A program made the translations under genes and the position numbers. The notes beneath the pieces are model-generated. The model saw only the letters and a program-made list of their open reading frames with translations. It did no database searches and was not told where the DNA came from. Source: Theocolax elegans (taxonomy: Eukaryota; Arthropoda; Insecta; Hymenoptera; Cerocephalidae). From it: DNA of 64,000 nt. The stretch covers positions 74,427,986-74,491,985 of the forward strand of contig CM047426.1 in NCBI GenBank assembly GCA_026168455.1, read 5' to 3'. Positions 52,887 to 61,692 of the stretch are shown in pieces (the stretch's first letter is position 1; each line of letters begins with the position of its first letter).

Positions 52887-53244
52887 ACGCAGGAGGTCTT
52901 TACGCGACGCGCAAGAAATCCCCGGCGAAATGCTCGATTTATTACTAAATTAACGGGTGGCCGTGCAGCCCACTTACCGCAACGAGAAAACGATCTTCTT
53001 CCAAAAATGAACGGCTCAACTACTATCGCTACTACTATCTCGACTTCTACTACAAAAATACTACTCAATTTAAAGAACTGTGTGCTCGGTGAGACTATCC
53101 GGCTACGAATGACGATCGGGACTCGTAGCATCCCGCTCGTCCTCGTAGTTCGTTAACGCGCGGCGCTGATTGTCTTCTTCTTCCTTCTTTTCCAACCAAT
53201 AATATCCTCTTGGTTAATTAGATGATTAACTGTTACCGCCGTCC

Positions 53245-53253
53245 GCGCCATCT
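53245..53253 (-). promoter_or_regulatory. Candidate CTCF-type motif inside the LTR
   Basis: GCGCCATCT again, the same core as at 52270-52278, within the LTR. Motif match only. Confidence 0.2.
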
Positions 53254-54056
53254 ATTCCCGTATCAATCTTCTTTTCCTCAGTGACAGAATAACGAAATAA
53301 CCCGTATTCCGTTGAGGAACTGACTTGCGCCTCCACCAATGCAACAGGTGTGTCTTCTTTCTCTCTCGTACACACACGCTGTAGATGGCTACTTCCCGCT
53401 CATTCCGTCGTTCCCCTCCTCGGTGCGCCGCCATGTGCCGCGGCGTGCATGTGCGAGAGCAGCGAGCGCCGCCCCCCTCTCTCTGCCGCGCTGACCCTAG
53501 TATGCGAGCAGCCGGCCGAGTCGTTGCACGCGAGTCGGGCGTCGTTTGTTTACACGACGGCGAACGGGTTTTTATCTTGTGTTTGTGGAGAGTGCACCAG
53601 TTCCTGGGTCGTCATCTTCGTGGCTGCCTTCGTTCTCCATCACCAGGTCGTCGGGAGATGGTACTGGATCTACGTGGGAACATGGTTGGACGTCGGTGGC
53701 GGTATGGTTGTATTGTTCCTTCTTTATTATTAAACTCCTTCTCTTCTCCAATCCTCCGATTTCCTCAACAGATCAATAAAAACCCTATTAATTTCTTCCC
53801 TTTACCTACTAAAATATCGGTGACGAGAATGGCTCGGGCCAGGATTCGTAGCCGGTGTTTACTTCCTTCCTAACCTCTATCCCTATATCCTATACATACT
53901 ATCCTACACACCTACATAACTTTCTCATTATAACTACACTTTATCCCTCTATCAATCCTACTACCCTAACCTTCTATATATATATTCTAGATTTATTTAT
54001 TATTAACCTTTCAGGTACCCAACACTACCAAGGAGCGGACCCAGGATCCGAAGGTT

Positions 54057-54187
54057 CACCCAGGACTCATCGCCTCAAGGGGAAATGGACTTACGATGGA
54101 CAGTACCCAGGACTCATCGCCTCCAAGGACAGGACTCACATGGATAGCAGCGTTGGATCACCCAGGACTCGTCGTCTCAAAAGGTAT
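54057..54187 (+). repeat. Three copies of a CCAGGACTCATCGCCTC motif inside the LTR
   Basis: CACCCAGGACTCATCGCCTC begins at 54057, ACCCAGGACTCATCGCCTCC at 54104 and CACCCAGGACTCGTCGTCTC at 54160. The spacing is irregular (about 47 and 56 bp). The cluster lies between two plus-strand sequences resembling a splice acceptor (TTTCAG ending 54014) and donor (GTATGA from 54184). Confidence 0.6.
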
Positions 54188-54355
54188 GATATTGTACAAG
54201 AATGTTATTTCATTTATATCTATCTCCTTTACGCTAACCTTATATTTATCTATGTACACTAATAATTCTTTGTCTTATTTCAGGTACGTCCCCTCGACAA
54301 GGCTTCCCTCCTTATATAAATTATAATATAATAATGGTGTGAGGTTTACCTCACA

Positions 54356-54368
54356 ATACCCCCCTCCT
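54356..54368 (-). other. Polypurine tract (PPT)
   Basis: On the minus strand this reads AGGAGGGGGGTAT, directly upstream of the TGTGAGG LTR edge. A run of six G after AGGA is a typical plus-strand primer for an LTR retrotransposon. The three bases TAT between the G run and TG leave the exact LTR edge slightly open. Confidence 0.65.
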
Positions 54369-54720
54369 AAGTCGGGACACACTCCTGAAAGGAGAGTGGA
54401 CTGCACTTACTAACGCTTGGCCAAAGCGATACTCGTCACCGAACACGCATAACCCATAACCATAATATCCTCACATACAACATTCCAACAAATTATAAAT
54501 CATACGTCTGCCCATAAGAAAGAAAATATATTATCATAATAAATTTTTGTAAACATAAAATAAAATTTAAATAAATGAAAAAAAATAATATGTGCTTGGT
54601 TTACCTTCCAATACTTACTACCAATTGTCGTTTTCAGTTATCTTCATCTCTGATCTTCCTTCAAAAGAAAAAGATTTTCTACCAATTTAGTTTAATTCTG
54701 AATCCATATCCGTTTCTACC

Positions 54721-54840
54721 ATCTATACTTCTACCATCACTACCATCACGTTTGACTGCCTGTCGTTACCCTTTTCTACTATATATACTTCGACTATTAC
54801 TACCATCTCGTTTGACTGCTTATCGACATCCTTTTCTACT
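54721..54840. repeat. 60 bp tandem repeat, two units
   Basis: 54721-54780 and 54781-54840 align without gaps, sharing TCGTTTGACTGC- and CCTTTTCTACTAT-like blocks, with roughly a dozen differences. The repeats lie in the 3' untranslated region of the element. Confidence 0.85.
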
Positions 54841-54871
54841 ATATAATTACTACCATTCTGATCATCATCTG

Positions 54872-54926
54872 TTACCTGAAAATAAGGTTTTCTACAAATC
54901 CATTACCTGAAAATAAGGTTTTCTAC
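54872..54926. repeat. 31 bp tandem repeat, two units
   Basis: TTACCTGAAAATAAGGTTTT followed by CTAC occurs at 54872 and again at 54903, identical over 24 bases. Confidence 0.85.
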
Positions 54927-55149
54927 TAATTATTTAATTTTCTCTCTTCCTCTTTTTTTTTTCTTTATTTCTGGCAGGTTCCTACTATCTTCTTTCTTCC
55001 ATAGATTCATCTTTTTTCTACTCAATCCGCTCGCGTCTGCTGCGTTACTGCGACCTCCGAATCCTTCCTTCGTCCTTAATTTTCCCCACTTCAATTAATT
55101 TTTACCCCCGCTCAACGCGAGGTTTTCCTCTTCGTCTCCGTGGCCCCCT

Positions 55150-57609
55150 TTACTTCCCTCCCGGGAATAGCACCTGGAAGACCGCCTCCCTACTCCCAGA
55201 GGGGATGTTGCGGAGGGTCTCCAGAAGCTTCAGGGCCTCTTCCGGAGTCATCGCCGGCTTAGGCGCCGCTTCCGGAGGTGCAGCAGGGGCGGCAATTGAC
55301 GGACGCCTTAGTGGGACCGTCAACGAGGGGGTGATTCGGGGTCTCCGAAGAGGTGTTGGCTCCGGTGGTGTGGGTTGGGCTGGTTCCGGCTTGGCGGGCG
55401 CCTTCGCCGATGCGCACTGTCCCGAGTTTAACCTCCTCAGGTATTCGAGGTGCGCCTTACTACACCTCGGGCAAGTGCGCATCGTTACGTCCCTCCGGCC
55501 ACAGTTGTAGCAAATCACATGCCTCTTGGGTTTGGGGCAGGATGGGTGAAAGTGCCCCTTTTCCCAGCATATGAAGCACGACTTGACCGGAGGGTCAACC
55601 TTTGGGTCGATGGGCACCGGTTCCAGCCCTCCGAACCTCACCCCTGTCAATGGTGAAGGGGTGGGGATGGACTTCAGGAGGTCAATCTTCGGACCCGAAT
55701 CCCACCTGGAAGCCTTCCTCGGCCTATGCTCCCCTCGTGTGGGGGATGGAGGTCGAGGTGGCGACTTCCGGGATCCCTCGCTGCTCGTGCTGGGGCGAGA
55801 TAGGCGGATCCGCTCTCTCTCTTCCTCTATTTCTCTCGCCCAGCGGGCCTCTTCCTCTTTCTTCTTCTTCTCCTCTTCCATTCTCTTCTCCTCTAACATT
55901 CTCTGTTTCCGCTCTTCCTCTTCTCTCTTCCTCATTGCTGCCAATCTACACTCTTCCTTTTCTTTCTCCCGCCTCTTTTCTTCCAATAACTTCCTTTCTT
56001 CTTCTTTCCTCCTCATTTCTACTACCCTCCTTGCTTCCTTTTCCTTCTCTTCTAAGAGCCTTTTCTTTTCTCTTTTATACCTCTCTTCTCTCTCCTGATT
56101 TTCTCGAGCCCGCTTTTCTTCCTCAAACCTTCGTCTTCGTCCTTCTTCTATAATTCTTACCCTCCGACGTTCTTCTTCTGCCTTCTTTACTCTGTTTTCT
56201 TCTTCGACTTTTTCCCTCCTACGTCTTTCTTTTTCTTCCATCTCCTTCATTATCTTCTTTCTTTCTTCTTCCTCCTTTTCTCTTCTACGCTTTTCTCTTT
56301 CTTCTTTCTCTTTTTCTATGCGGGCGCGTTCCTTCTCCTTCTTCCGCTGCTCCTCACGACGGATACGTTCGTCCTCCGCCTCCTGTCGTCGTCTCTGTTC
56401 CACGTAGAACGGGTCGGCAGGAGGTTCTGGAGGCGATAAGGAGCGTGGAGGGCTCAGTCCCCCAAAATAGTCCTCCATCGTGAGGTGTCTACGCGGGTTG
56501 TACTTCCTGGCACGACGACGGGCTGCACGGCTCATAGGTGGGTTTTCCGGAGGTAAGGGAGTGTACATCGGAATCGGCCTTGGTGGGGGGACCGTTGGGT
56601 AGCTCCGTGGCAGGCTCGCTGGTTCTGTGTTTGTCGGCCGGGCGGGTAGCCGCCTCACAGGAGCCACGGATGCTCTCGGTGCCTCCCCCATCGGTGGCCG
56701 ATCCTCCAGGATGGTGAGTACCCCGTTGGTATGGGGATTCGCCGCTCCGTCTGAGCGAGCTAGGGTGGCATATAGCTCTCTTACCGCGTCCTGACTCGCC
56801 CTTTCCTCCTCGCTGACCTTGGGTTTTCCCTGAGAGGTGGAGGGTATCTCTACCCTCTCAGGGATCGCCTCACCTACTCCCGGCGCCGTCTCCTCGCTGG
56901 ATGATGGCAGCGAGGTGGTAACAACCTCTTGGGTAACGCGTATCAGGTCACCCTTGAGGTTGCGGAGGCGTTCCGGGTGAGTTGGTGGTGCAGGAGGGAG
57001 GTGACGGGGATCCCAGGGGTCTTCCTCCATGGGTTCATCATCCTGGATGGTGTTCAGCTCCCTCCTTTCGGCCCAAACCTCTTGTGCCGTTTTAGGTTCA
57101 GTGGGAATTGGAGAACTCGGAGGGGCCTGCGAGTTTCCACCATCCGAGATGGCTTCCGCTCCGGCCGTCACTGCCGCGATCTCCTCTTCCTCTGGTGGCT
57201 CGTCGTCGTCCAGTGGGACATCGGCCCAAAGAATTCTTGACGGGATCGGAGGGGCTCGCGGACTTCCGCTGTTTGGGACAGCGTCGTTCCGGGCCTGCAC
57301 TGCCGTCCCGTCCTCCATCACCACATCTTCGTCCTCACCGTTGAGAGCCGTTACCGGCTCTTCGCCCCCCTCTCCAGGAGGGACGATCCCGGCGGACAAC
57401 ATGTCCTCCCGGAACATGTTGGCCAACTGGTCGGCCCACCCAGTAGAGGGTGTCGCCTCGACACGCTCGACCACGGGCTCGTCGGGCACAGTGCCCAACC
57501 AACGGGTCAAAAGGACGACCGGATCTTCCATCAGGGGTCCTTGGGAAGCCCTAAAATGCGCCGATGTTGGTGGCATGCTGCCGTTCTTCTCATTACGATC
57601 TTGAGACAT
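55150..57609 (-). CDS. Third retrotransposon ORF: coiled-coil, zinc-knuckle Gag-like protein in the env position
   Basis: An 819-codon uninterrupted ORF starts at an ATG (57609-57607) two bases after a splice-acceptor-like ATGTTTCAG, 78 bp beyond the pol stop. Residues 1-360 are proline-rich and acidic, with partly repeated motifs (ILWADVPLDDDEPPEEE near 126 and EVWAERRELNTIQDDEP near 177). Residues about 403-603 are an almost pure Glu/Lys/Arg coiled coil. A CX2CX4HX4C zinc knuckle lies at 678-691 (CFICWEKGHFHPSC), followed by a C4 cluster at 700-716 (CYNCGRRDVTMRTCPRC), then a proline-rich tail ending at FPGGK. No signal peptide, membrane segment or furin-like site is seen, so it is not an Env. 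The knuckles imply nucleic-acid binding, as in Gag nucleocapsids; that role is inferred. The sequence is more GC-rich than gag and pol, which hints at a separate origin. Confidence 0.85.
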   Translation of the reverse strand: MSQDRNEKNGSMPPTSAHFRASQGPLMEDPVVLLTRWLGTVPDEPVVERVEATPSTGWADQLANMFREDMLSAGIVPPGEGGEEPVTALNGEDEDVVMEDGTAVQARNDAVPNSGSPRAPPIPSRILWADVPLDDDEPPEEEEIAAVTAGAEAISDGGNSQAPPSSPIPTEPKTAQEVWAERRELNTIQDDEPMEEDPWDPRHLPPAPPTHPERLRNLKGDLIRVTQEVVTTSLPSSSEETAPGVGEAIPERVEIPSTSQGKPKVSEEERASQDAVRELYATLARSDGAANPHTNGVLTILEDRPPMGEAPRASVAPVRRLPARPTNTEPASLPRSYPTVPPPRPIPMYTPLPPENPPMSRAARRRARKYNPRRHLTMEDYFGGLSPPRSLSPPEPPADPFYVEQRRRQEAEDERIRREEQRKKEKERARIEKEKEEREKRRREKEEEERKKIMKEMEEKERRRREKVEEENRVKKAEEERRRVRIIEEGRRRRFEEEKRARENQEREERYKREKKRLLEEKEKEARRVVEMRRKEEERKLLEEKRREKEKEECRLAAMRKREEEERKQRMLEEKRMEEEKKKKEEEARWAREIEEERERIRLSRPSTSSEGSRKSPPRPPSPTRGEHRPRKASRWDSGPKIDLLKSIPTPSPLTGVRFGGLEPVPIDPKVDPPVKSCFICWEKGHFHPSCPKPKRHVICYNCGRRDVTMRTCPRCSKAHLEYLRRLNSGQCASAKAPAKPEPAQPTPPEPTPLRRPRITPSLTVPLRRPSIAAPAAPPEAAPKPAMTPEEALKLLETLRNIPSGSREAVFQVLFPGGK

Positions 57610-57611
57610 TT

Positions 57612-57626
57612 CTGAAACATATAAAT
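57612..57626 (-). promoter_or_regulatory. Splice acceptor before the third ORF
   Basis: On the minus strand TTTATATGTTTCAG ends at 57612, followed by AA and the ATG of the third ORF. An acceptor placed directly at the start codon suggests a spliced subgenomic mRNA, as used for env by errantiviruses. The donor would lie upstream, probably outside the window. Confidence 0.55.
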
Positions 57627-57687
57627 CAAACGATTCGAATCTTCAACAAAAAAAACTTTGAATTATTTACTCTTTATTGTACATTCA

Positions 57688-60600
57688 TCATTGCAACCTG
57701 GGAGGAATATATTTCTTCAAATCCGAAACGTGCACCTTCGCATTTTTCCTACTCGAATCTATATCTAAAAGGTATACGGTTGGGGATAGGATTTTTAAAA
57801 TTGCGAAGGGGCCTTCATATTTCGCTCCTAGTTTTGCCGAAAATTTATTAGCTGCGTTTGAAAGCAGGTGGGTTTTCCTCATTACTAAGTCTCCTATTTT
57901 AAATTCCGCGTGTCTTTTATTTTTATCGTAAGATCTCTTTTGGATTATGTGAGCTTGGTCGAGGTGTTTTGCAACGAGGTCTCTAAGGGCATCTAATCTC
58001 TTAGCTCGATTAATCCAGATCTCCGGGTCTATTTTTAATATGGGTCTCTTTTCCTCTACTTCTCTTCTTAAACTCTTCACGGGATTAGGGTGTCGTCCAT
58101 AGTTTAAAAATGCGGGGGAAACCTTTGTTGAGGCTTGTACCGCCGTATTTATAGCGTGTCGAAATTCGTGTATGTGTTCATCCCATGTGCGGTGGTCGTT
58201 TTTCACGAACATCGCGATCATCGTTTTTAATGTGCGATTGCAACGTTCCACGGGATTACCTTGTGGGTGGTATGGCGGGGTGGTGACGTGTTTGATGCCA
58301 TATTCGTCGAGTACGGACTTTAGGAATTTATTATCGAACTCTTTTCCGTTGTCCGATAGCAAATATTCCGGTGTTTCCCATCTAAATAGTATTAAGTCTT
58401 CCAAGGCTTTAGATACGGATTTTCCGTCGGCTTTCCTTATTGGTTTTACCTCTATCCATTTTGTAAATAGGTCTTGGAAGACTATTAAGTATTTATTTTG
58501 GCTTTTACTCGGTGGAAATTCCATAAGGTCCACCGCTACGATACACCAAGGTCTGTCTACCACCCTCGTTCCCATAAGTCCATGTTGACCAGTCTGCGGA
58601 ATTTTGTATGCTTGACATGTTGCACATTGTTTCACGTATTGATTTACGTCGTGCCACATGCCTTGCCAGTAATAGTCTCGAGCAATGCGATCATAAGTCT
58701 TTTCGATACCTGTATGGCCTACCGATGGTAAGTTATGTGCTTCTTTTAAGACTGTTTCTTTATAATTTTCTGGTACTACTAATCTCCAATTTTCTTCTCT
58801 ATTGGTGATCGGGTCCAGGAGAGGATCGTTGCGGAATTTATATAATAAATTATCTTCGATTTTCCAATTTTGATACCTTTCCGGGAATTGTTCGACTTCT
58901 TTTAATCTTCTACTATACCATTCATCTTTAATTTCTTCAAACGCTGCTGCTTCTACTAAATTATTTTTTATTATACTACCATCTTCTTCGTACATTCTAG
59001 AAAGAGCGTCCGGAACGTGGTTCAGAGTTCCCCGTCTATGTATGACTTCGAAATCCCATTGCATCATTTCTAGCGCCCATCGCGCTAGTCGTCCTGTTGG
59101 ATCGCGGAGATTTTTCAGCCAACGCAGTGCACTGTGATCTGTAATGACAGTGAATTTGTATCCTTCTAAGTAAGGTCTTAACTTTTTTATTGCCCATAGG
59201 ACAGCTAGGCATTCTTTTTCGGTTGTGGAGTAATTCCTTTCTGCTGCCGTTAATACCCTACTTATGTATACGATCGGGTGTTCGCCGTCGTTCAAATCTT
59301 GAGTGAGTACTGCGCCGATTGCATAGTTACTCGCGTCGGTTTGGAGACAAAATGGTTTTGAGAAATCTGGTCGTGCTAGGACGGGTGCTTTTATCAACGC
59401 CTGTTTTAGGGTTTCGAAAGCTTCTTGTTGCTCTTCTTCCCACTTCCATGCGAGATCTTTCTTTAGTAGTTTCAATAGTGGAATCTTTATTTCTGAATCC
59501 TTATCGAGAAATCGACTATACCAACCTACCATACCAAGGAACCTTCGTAATTCTTTGATATTTCTAGGGGCTGGATAGTCTCGTATTGGAGCCGTTTTGT
59601 CTGGATCTGGTCTCAAACCATCTTTATCTAATACATAACCCAAATATGTAACACTAGAACAACAAAACTCGCATTTTTCTCGGTTCACAGTAAGTCCGTG
59701 TCTCACTAATTTCCTTAATACCTCGTCTAACCATCGAATATGCTCTTCGAACGTCTCAGTTGCTATGATAATATCGTCTAAATAGCCGAATACGTAGGGT
59801 ACGTATTCCGGTCCGAATAGAGCATCTATCAGGCGTTGGAACGTCATTGGAGCATTTGTGAGTCCGAAGGGCATTCGGGTGAATTGGAATAGGCCTTTAC
59901 CTGGAACCGAGAAAGCAGTAAATCGTTTGCTGGATTTATCCAATGGAATTTGGTAAAAAGCCTGTCGCAAATCGATTTTTGAGATGAAACGGGCGTGTCG
60001 CATCCTGTCTAAGATTGTGTCCATGTTGGGTACTGGGTATGCATCTCTTATGGTTTGTTTATTTAGGTCTCTGTAGTCTATGCAAAATCTATAGGTTCCG
60101 TCCGATTTCTTGACCATTACAGGAGCACTCGTATAGTCACTTGCTGATTGTTCTACTATCCCTTCGTTCCATAGTCTTTCTACTTCTTCATGGGCATTTT
60201 GAACCATCGCTGGTGACATTCTACGTAGTTTATGGCGAACTGGTAGTGATCCAGGTATCACGGCTATATGATGTTCTATCATGTCCGTCATTCCTGGAGT
60301 TTTCGACGGTGTCGGTAGTATCTTTGATACTAGTTTATCTACTTTATGTCGCTGAGGATTTGTGACTTCCGATATGCCATTACATTCTGCAAAAATTACT
60401 GGATCTTCCGCTGTATCTTCACCTCCATACGTTTTATGCCAAGGGCCTTCGTGAACACGCCACAGACCATGTTTGTGTCTTTCGTCCACATCCCATTTTA
60501 CGTAGAAGTCTTTCCCTAGCACGATATCGTGTTCGAATATTTGCTGGGCCTTGAGTTCTAACGTATCAACATGTCCGTCTACTTCTAGATTTAACTTCAA

Positions 60601-61692
60601 TGTCCCTAAAGATTTACTTATTCCGCCATGGGCATTTTTGACGTAGGAATTAGAAGGTAACAGTTTATCCTTGAATTTTTCGATTACTTTTGGTCCTGCT
60701 ACTGAAATCATGGCTCCTGAGTCAAGTAATCCTCTAAACGTATGTCCTGCAATGTTTAATCGAACGAAACCTCTATTTTCCAAACTGGCTTCCGCTACAT
60801 TTTTTTCTTTTTCCATTACTTCAATTTCTTCTTTTACTATTTTTTCTTTATTTTTATTAAGGTTAACATCTACCATGTTTTCGTTCTTATTATTTTTACT
60901 ACCAAAGCTTTTATCCTTTTCGTCTATTACTTCTGTATTTTTACTTCTACTATTTTCATCCGTGCTTTTTCTACTATTTTTATCATCATTACCTCTAATA
61001 TTTTCACTACCATTATTTTTATCTTTAATTCTATTCTCGTCTTCGATTTTCCGCCATTCCGTCCAGTCTAACCCAATCTCTCTTTTAGCGTTTTGGGATT
61101 TAATGACAGATTGTTTTGAGGTGTCCCGTTTTGTCAATATATCTATAGAGTCTGCAGTATTCTTCAGTAATATACCGGCCTTATCTATAGTATAAAGTTT
61201 TTGGGTATCCTCGTTACTATATATCTGTTCATGTAGATCCTCCATTGCTGAGAGTAGTATTGGTTTGGTACTGGAATCGGCTTTTTGTTCTTCCTCAAAA
61301 ATTTCTACTACTTCTTTACTTGGGGTAAACGATTTCAGGGTGATACTATTATTACACCCGGTAACGTTTCCCTTTTTCAGTTCTGACCTCAAATTTGTGA
61401 TTATTTCCGTACTAACTTCCTTTGATGCTTCTGGTAGTTTCATTTGTTCTTCCATTGTTTTTCTTAATACTTCGTTCATTCTATCTGTCCAGTTAATTTT
61501 CTCTTTCTTCTGTGGTTTTTGATTTAATCTTCCCTGTAATTCCTCAAAAAATGATTTTTCGTGTTGTTTTATTTCTTCTTTTATTGTCCGTTGCCGAATT
61601 GTTGGGACCCTTGGGGAAGCTGCTGTGAGGTGGTCGGTCCCTGTCGTACCCCAGCATTGGCGTTTCCCCAGTTGTCTCTTAATTGGGCGCAA
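57688..61692 (-). CDS. pol: Pol polyprotein (protease, reverse transcriptase, RNase H, integrase)
   Basis: A 1334-codon open frame, entered by -1 frameshifting from gag, so the first codon shown (TTG) is only the edge of the frame. Residues 1-300 are a hydrophilic, Lys/Glu/Asn-rich linker. Aspartic protease: LLDSGA at 322-327. Reverse transcriptase: FCIDYRDLN at 537-544, KIDLRQAFYQI near 572 and the catalytic YLDD at 637-640. RNase H: TDAS (D786), E825, D852 and D895. Integrase: zinc domain with H986/H993 and C1023/C1026, then catalytic D1055, D1114 and E1149 (LSDNG, NPVER), and a C-terminal GPF module (KYEGPF, 1291-1296). The order RT-RNase H-integrase defines Ty3/gypsy. All catalytic residues are present with no stop, so the protein should be functional. 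Clade within Ty3/gypsy is not assigned. Confidence 0.95.
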   Translation of the reverse strand: MRPIKRQLGKRQCWGTTGTDHLTAASPRVPTIRQRTIKEEIKQHEKSFFEELQGRLNQKPQKKEKINWTDRMNEVLRKTMEEQMKLPEASKEVSTEIITNLRSELKKGNVTGCNNSITLKSFTPSKEVVEIFEEEQKADSSTKPILLSAMEDLHEQIYSNEDTQKLYTIDKAGILLKNTADSIDILTKRDTSKQSVIKSQNAKREIGLDWTEWRKIEDENRIKDKNNGSENIRGNDDKNSRKSTDENSRSKNTEVIDEKDKSFGSKNNKNENMVDVNLNKNKEKIVKEEIEVMEKEKNVAEASLENRGFVRLNIAGHTFRGLLDSGAMISVAGPKVIEKFKDKLLPSNSYVKNAHGGISKSLGTLKLNLEVDGHVDTLELKAQQIFEHDIVLGKDFYVKWDVDERHKHGLWRVHEGPWHKTYGGEDTAEDPVIFAECNGISEVTNPQRHKVDKLVSKILPTPSKTPGMTDMIEHHIAVIPGSLPVRHKLRRMSPAMVQNAHEEVERLWNEGIVEQSASDYTSAPVMVKKSDGTYRFCIDYRDLNKQTIRDAYPVPNMDTILDRMRHARFISKIDLRQAFYQIPLDKSSKRFTAFSVPGKGLFQFTRMPFGLTNAPMTFQRLIDALFGPEYVPYVFGYLDDIIIATETFEEHIRWLDEVLRKLVRHGLTVNREKCEFCCSSVTYLGYVLDKDGLRPDPDKTAPIRDYPAPRNIKELRRFLGMVGWYSRFLDKDSEIKIPLLKLLKKDLAWKWEEEQQEAFETLKQALIKAPVLARPDFSKPFCLQTDASNYAIGAVLTQDLNDGEHPIVYISRVLTAAERNYSTTEKECLAVLWAIKKLRPYLEGYKFTVITDHSALRWLKNLRDPTGRLARWALEMMQWDFEVIHRRGTLNHVPDALSRMYEEDGSIIKNNLVEAAAFEEIKDEWYSRRLKEVEQFPERYQNWKIEDNLLYKFRNDPLLDPITNREENWRLVVPENYKETVLKEAHNLPSVGHTGIEKTYDRIARDYYWQGMWHDVNQYVKQCATCQAYKIPQTGQHGLMGTRVVDRPWCIVAVDLMEFPPSKSQNKYLIVFQDLFTKWIEVKPIRKADGKSVSKALEDLILFRWETPEYLLSDNGKEFDNKFLKSVLDEYGIKHVTTPPYHPQGNPVERCNRTLKTMIAMFVKNDHRTWDEHIHEFRHAINTAVQASTKVSPAFLNYGRHPNPVKSLRREVEEKRPILKIDPEIWINRAKRLDALRDLVAKHLDQAHIIQKRSYDKNKRHAEFKIGDLVMRKTHLLSNAANKFSAKLGAKYEGPFAILKILSPTVYLLDIDSSRKNAKVHVSDLKKYIPPRLQ

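Larger units (their letters stand above)
52443..54355 (-). repeat. Probable 3' LTR (about 1.9 kb)
   Basis: The upstream edge in element orientation is placed at TGTGAGGTAAACCTCACA (54355-54338), a perfect inverted repeat directly after the polypurine tract. The other edge is placed at ...ACGTTACACA (ending 52443, or 52445 if it ends ACGTTACA), where transposon-like sequence gives way to AT-rich flank. That gives TG...CA ends. A 9 bp hairpin (GTAACGTGG at 52446-52454, CCACGTTAC at 52478-52486) and an AATAAA signal (52502-52497, minus strand) lie close to this end. A GC-rich block at about 53380-53700 may contain the promoter. Without the 5' LTR the far edge is uncertain. Confidence 0.5.
54369..55149 (-). 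other. 3' untranslated region of the retrotransposon
   Basis: About 780 bp between the stop of the third ORF and the polypurine tract. It is pyrimidine-rich on the plus strand, holds two tandem repeats (listed separately) and has no ORF of note. Confidence 0.6.

Noticed and set aside
55205..57344. Plus-strand ORFs of up to 191 codons opposite the third retrotransposon ORF
   Set aside because: They are antisense shadows; the Ser/Leu-rich ones mirror the Glu/Lys/Arg coiled coil.
55150..57609. Third ORF as an envelope gene
   Set aside because: It is in the right position, but there is no signal peptide, no transmembrane segment, no fusion peptide and no cysteine pattern of an Env; zinc knuckles and a long charged coiled coil argue against it.
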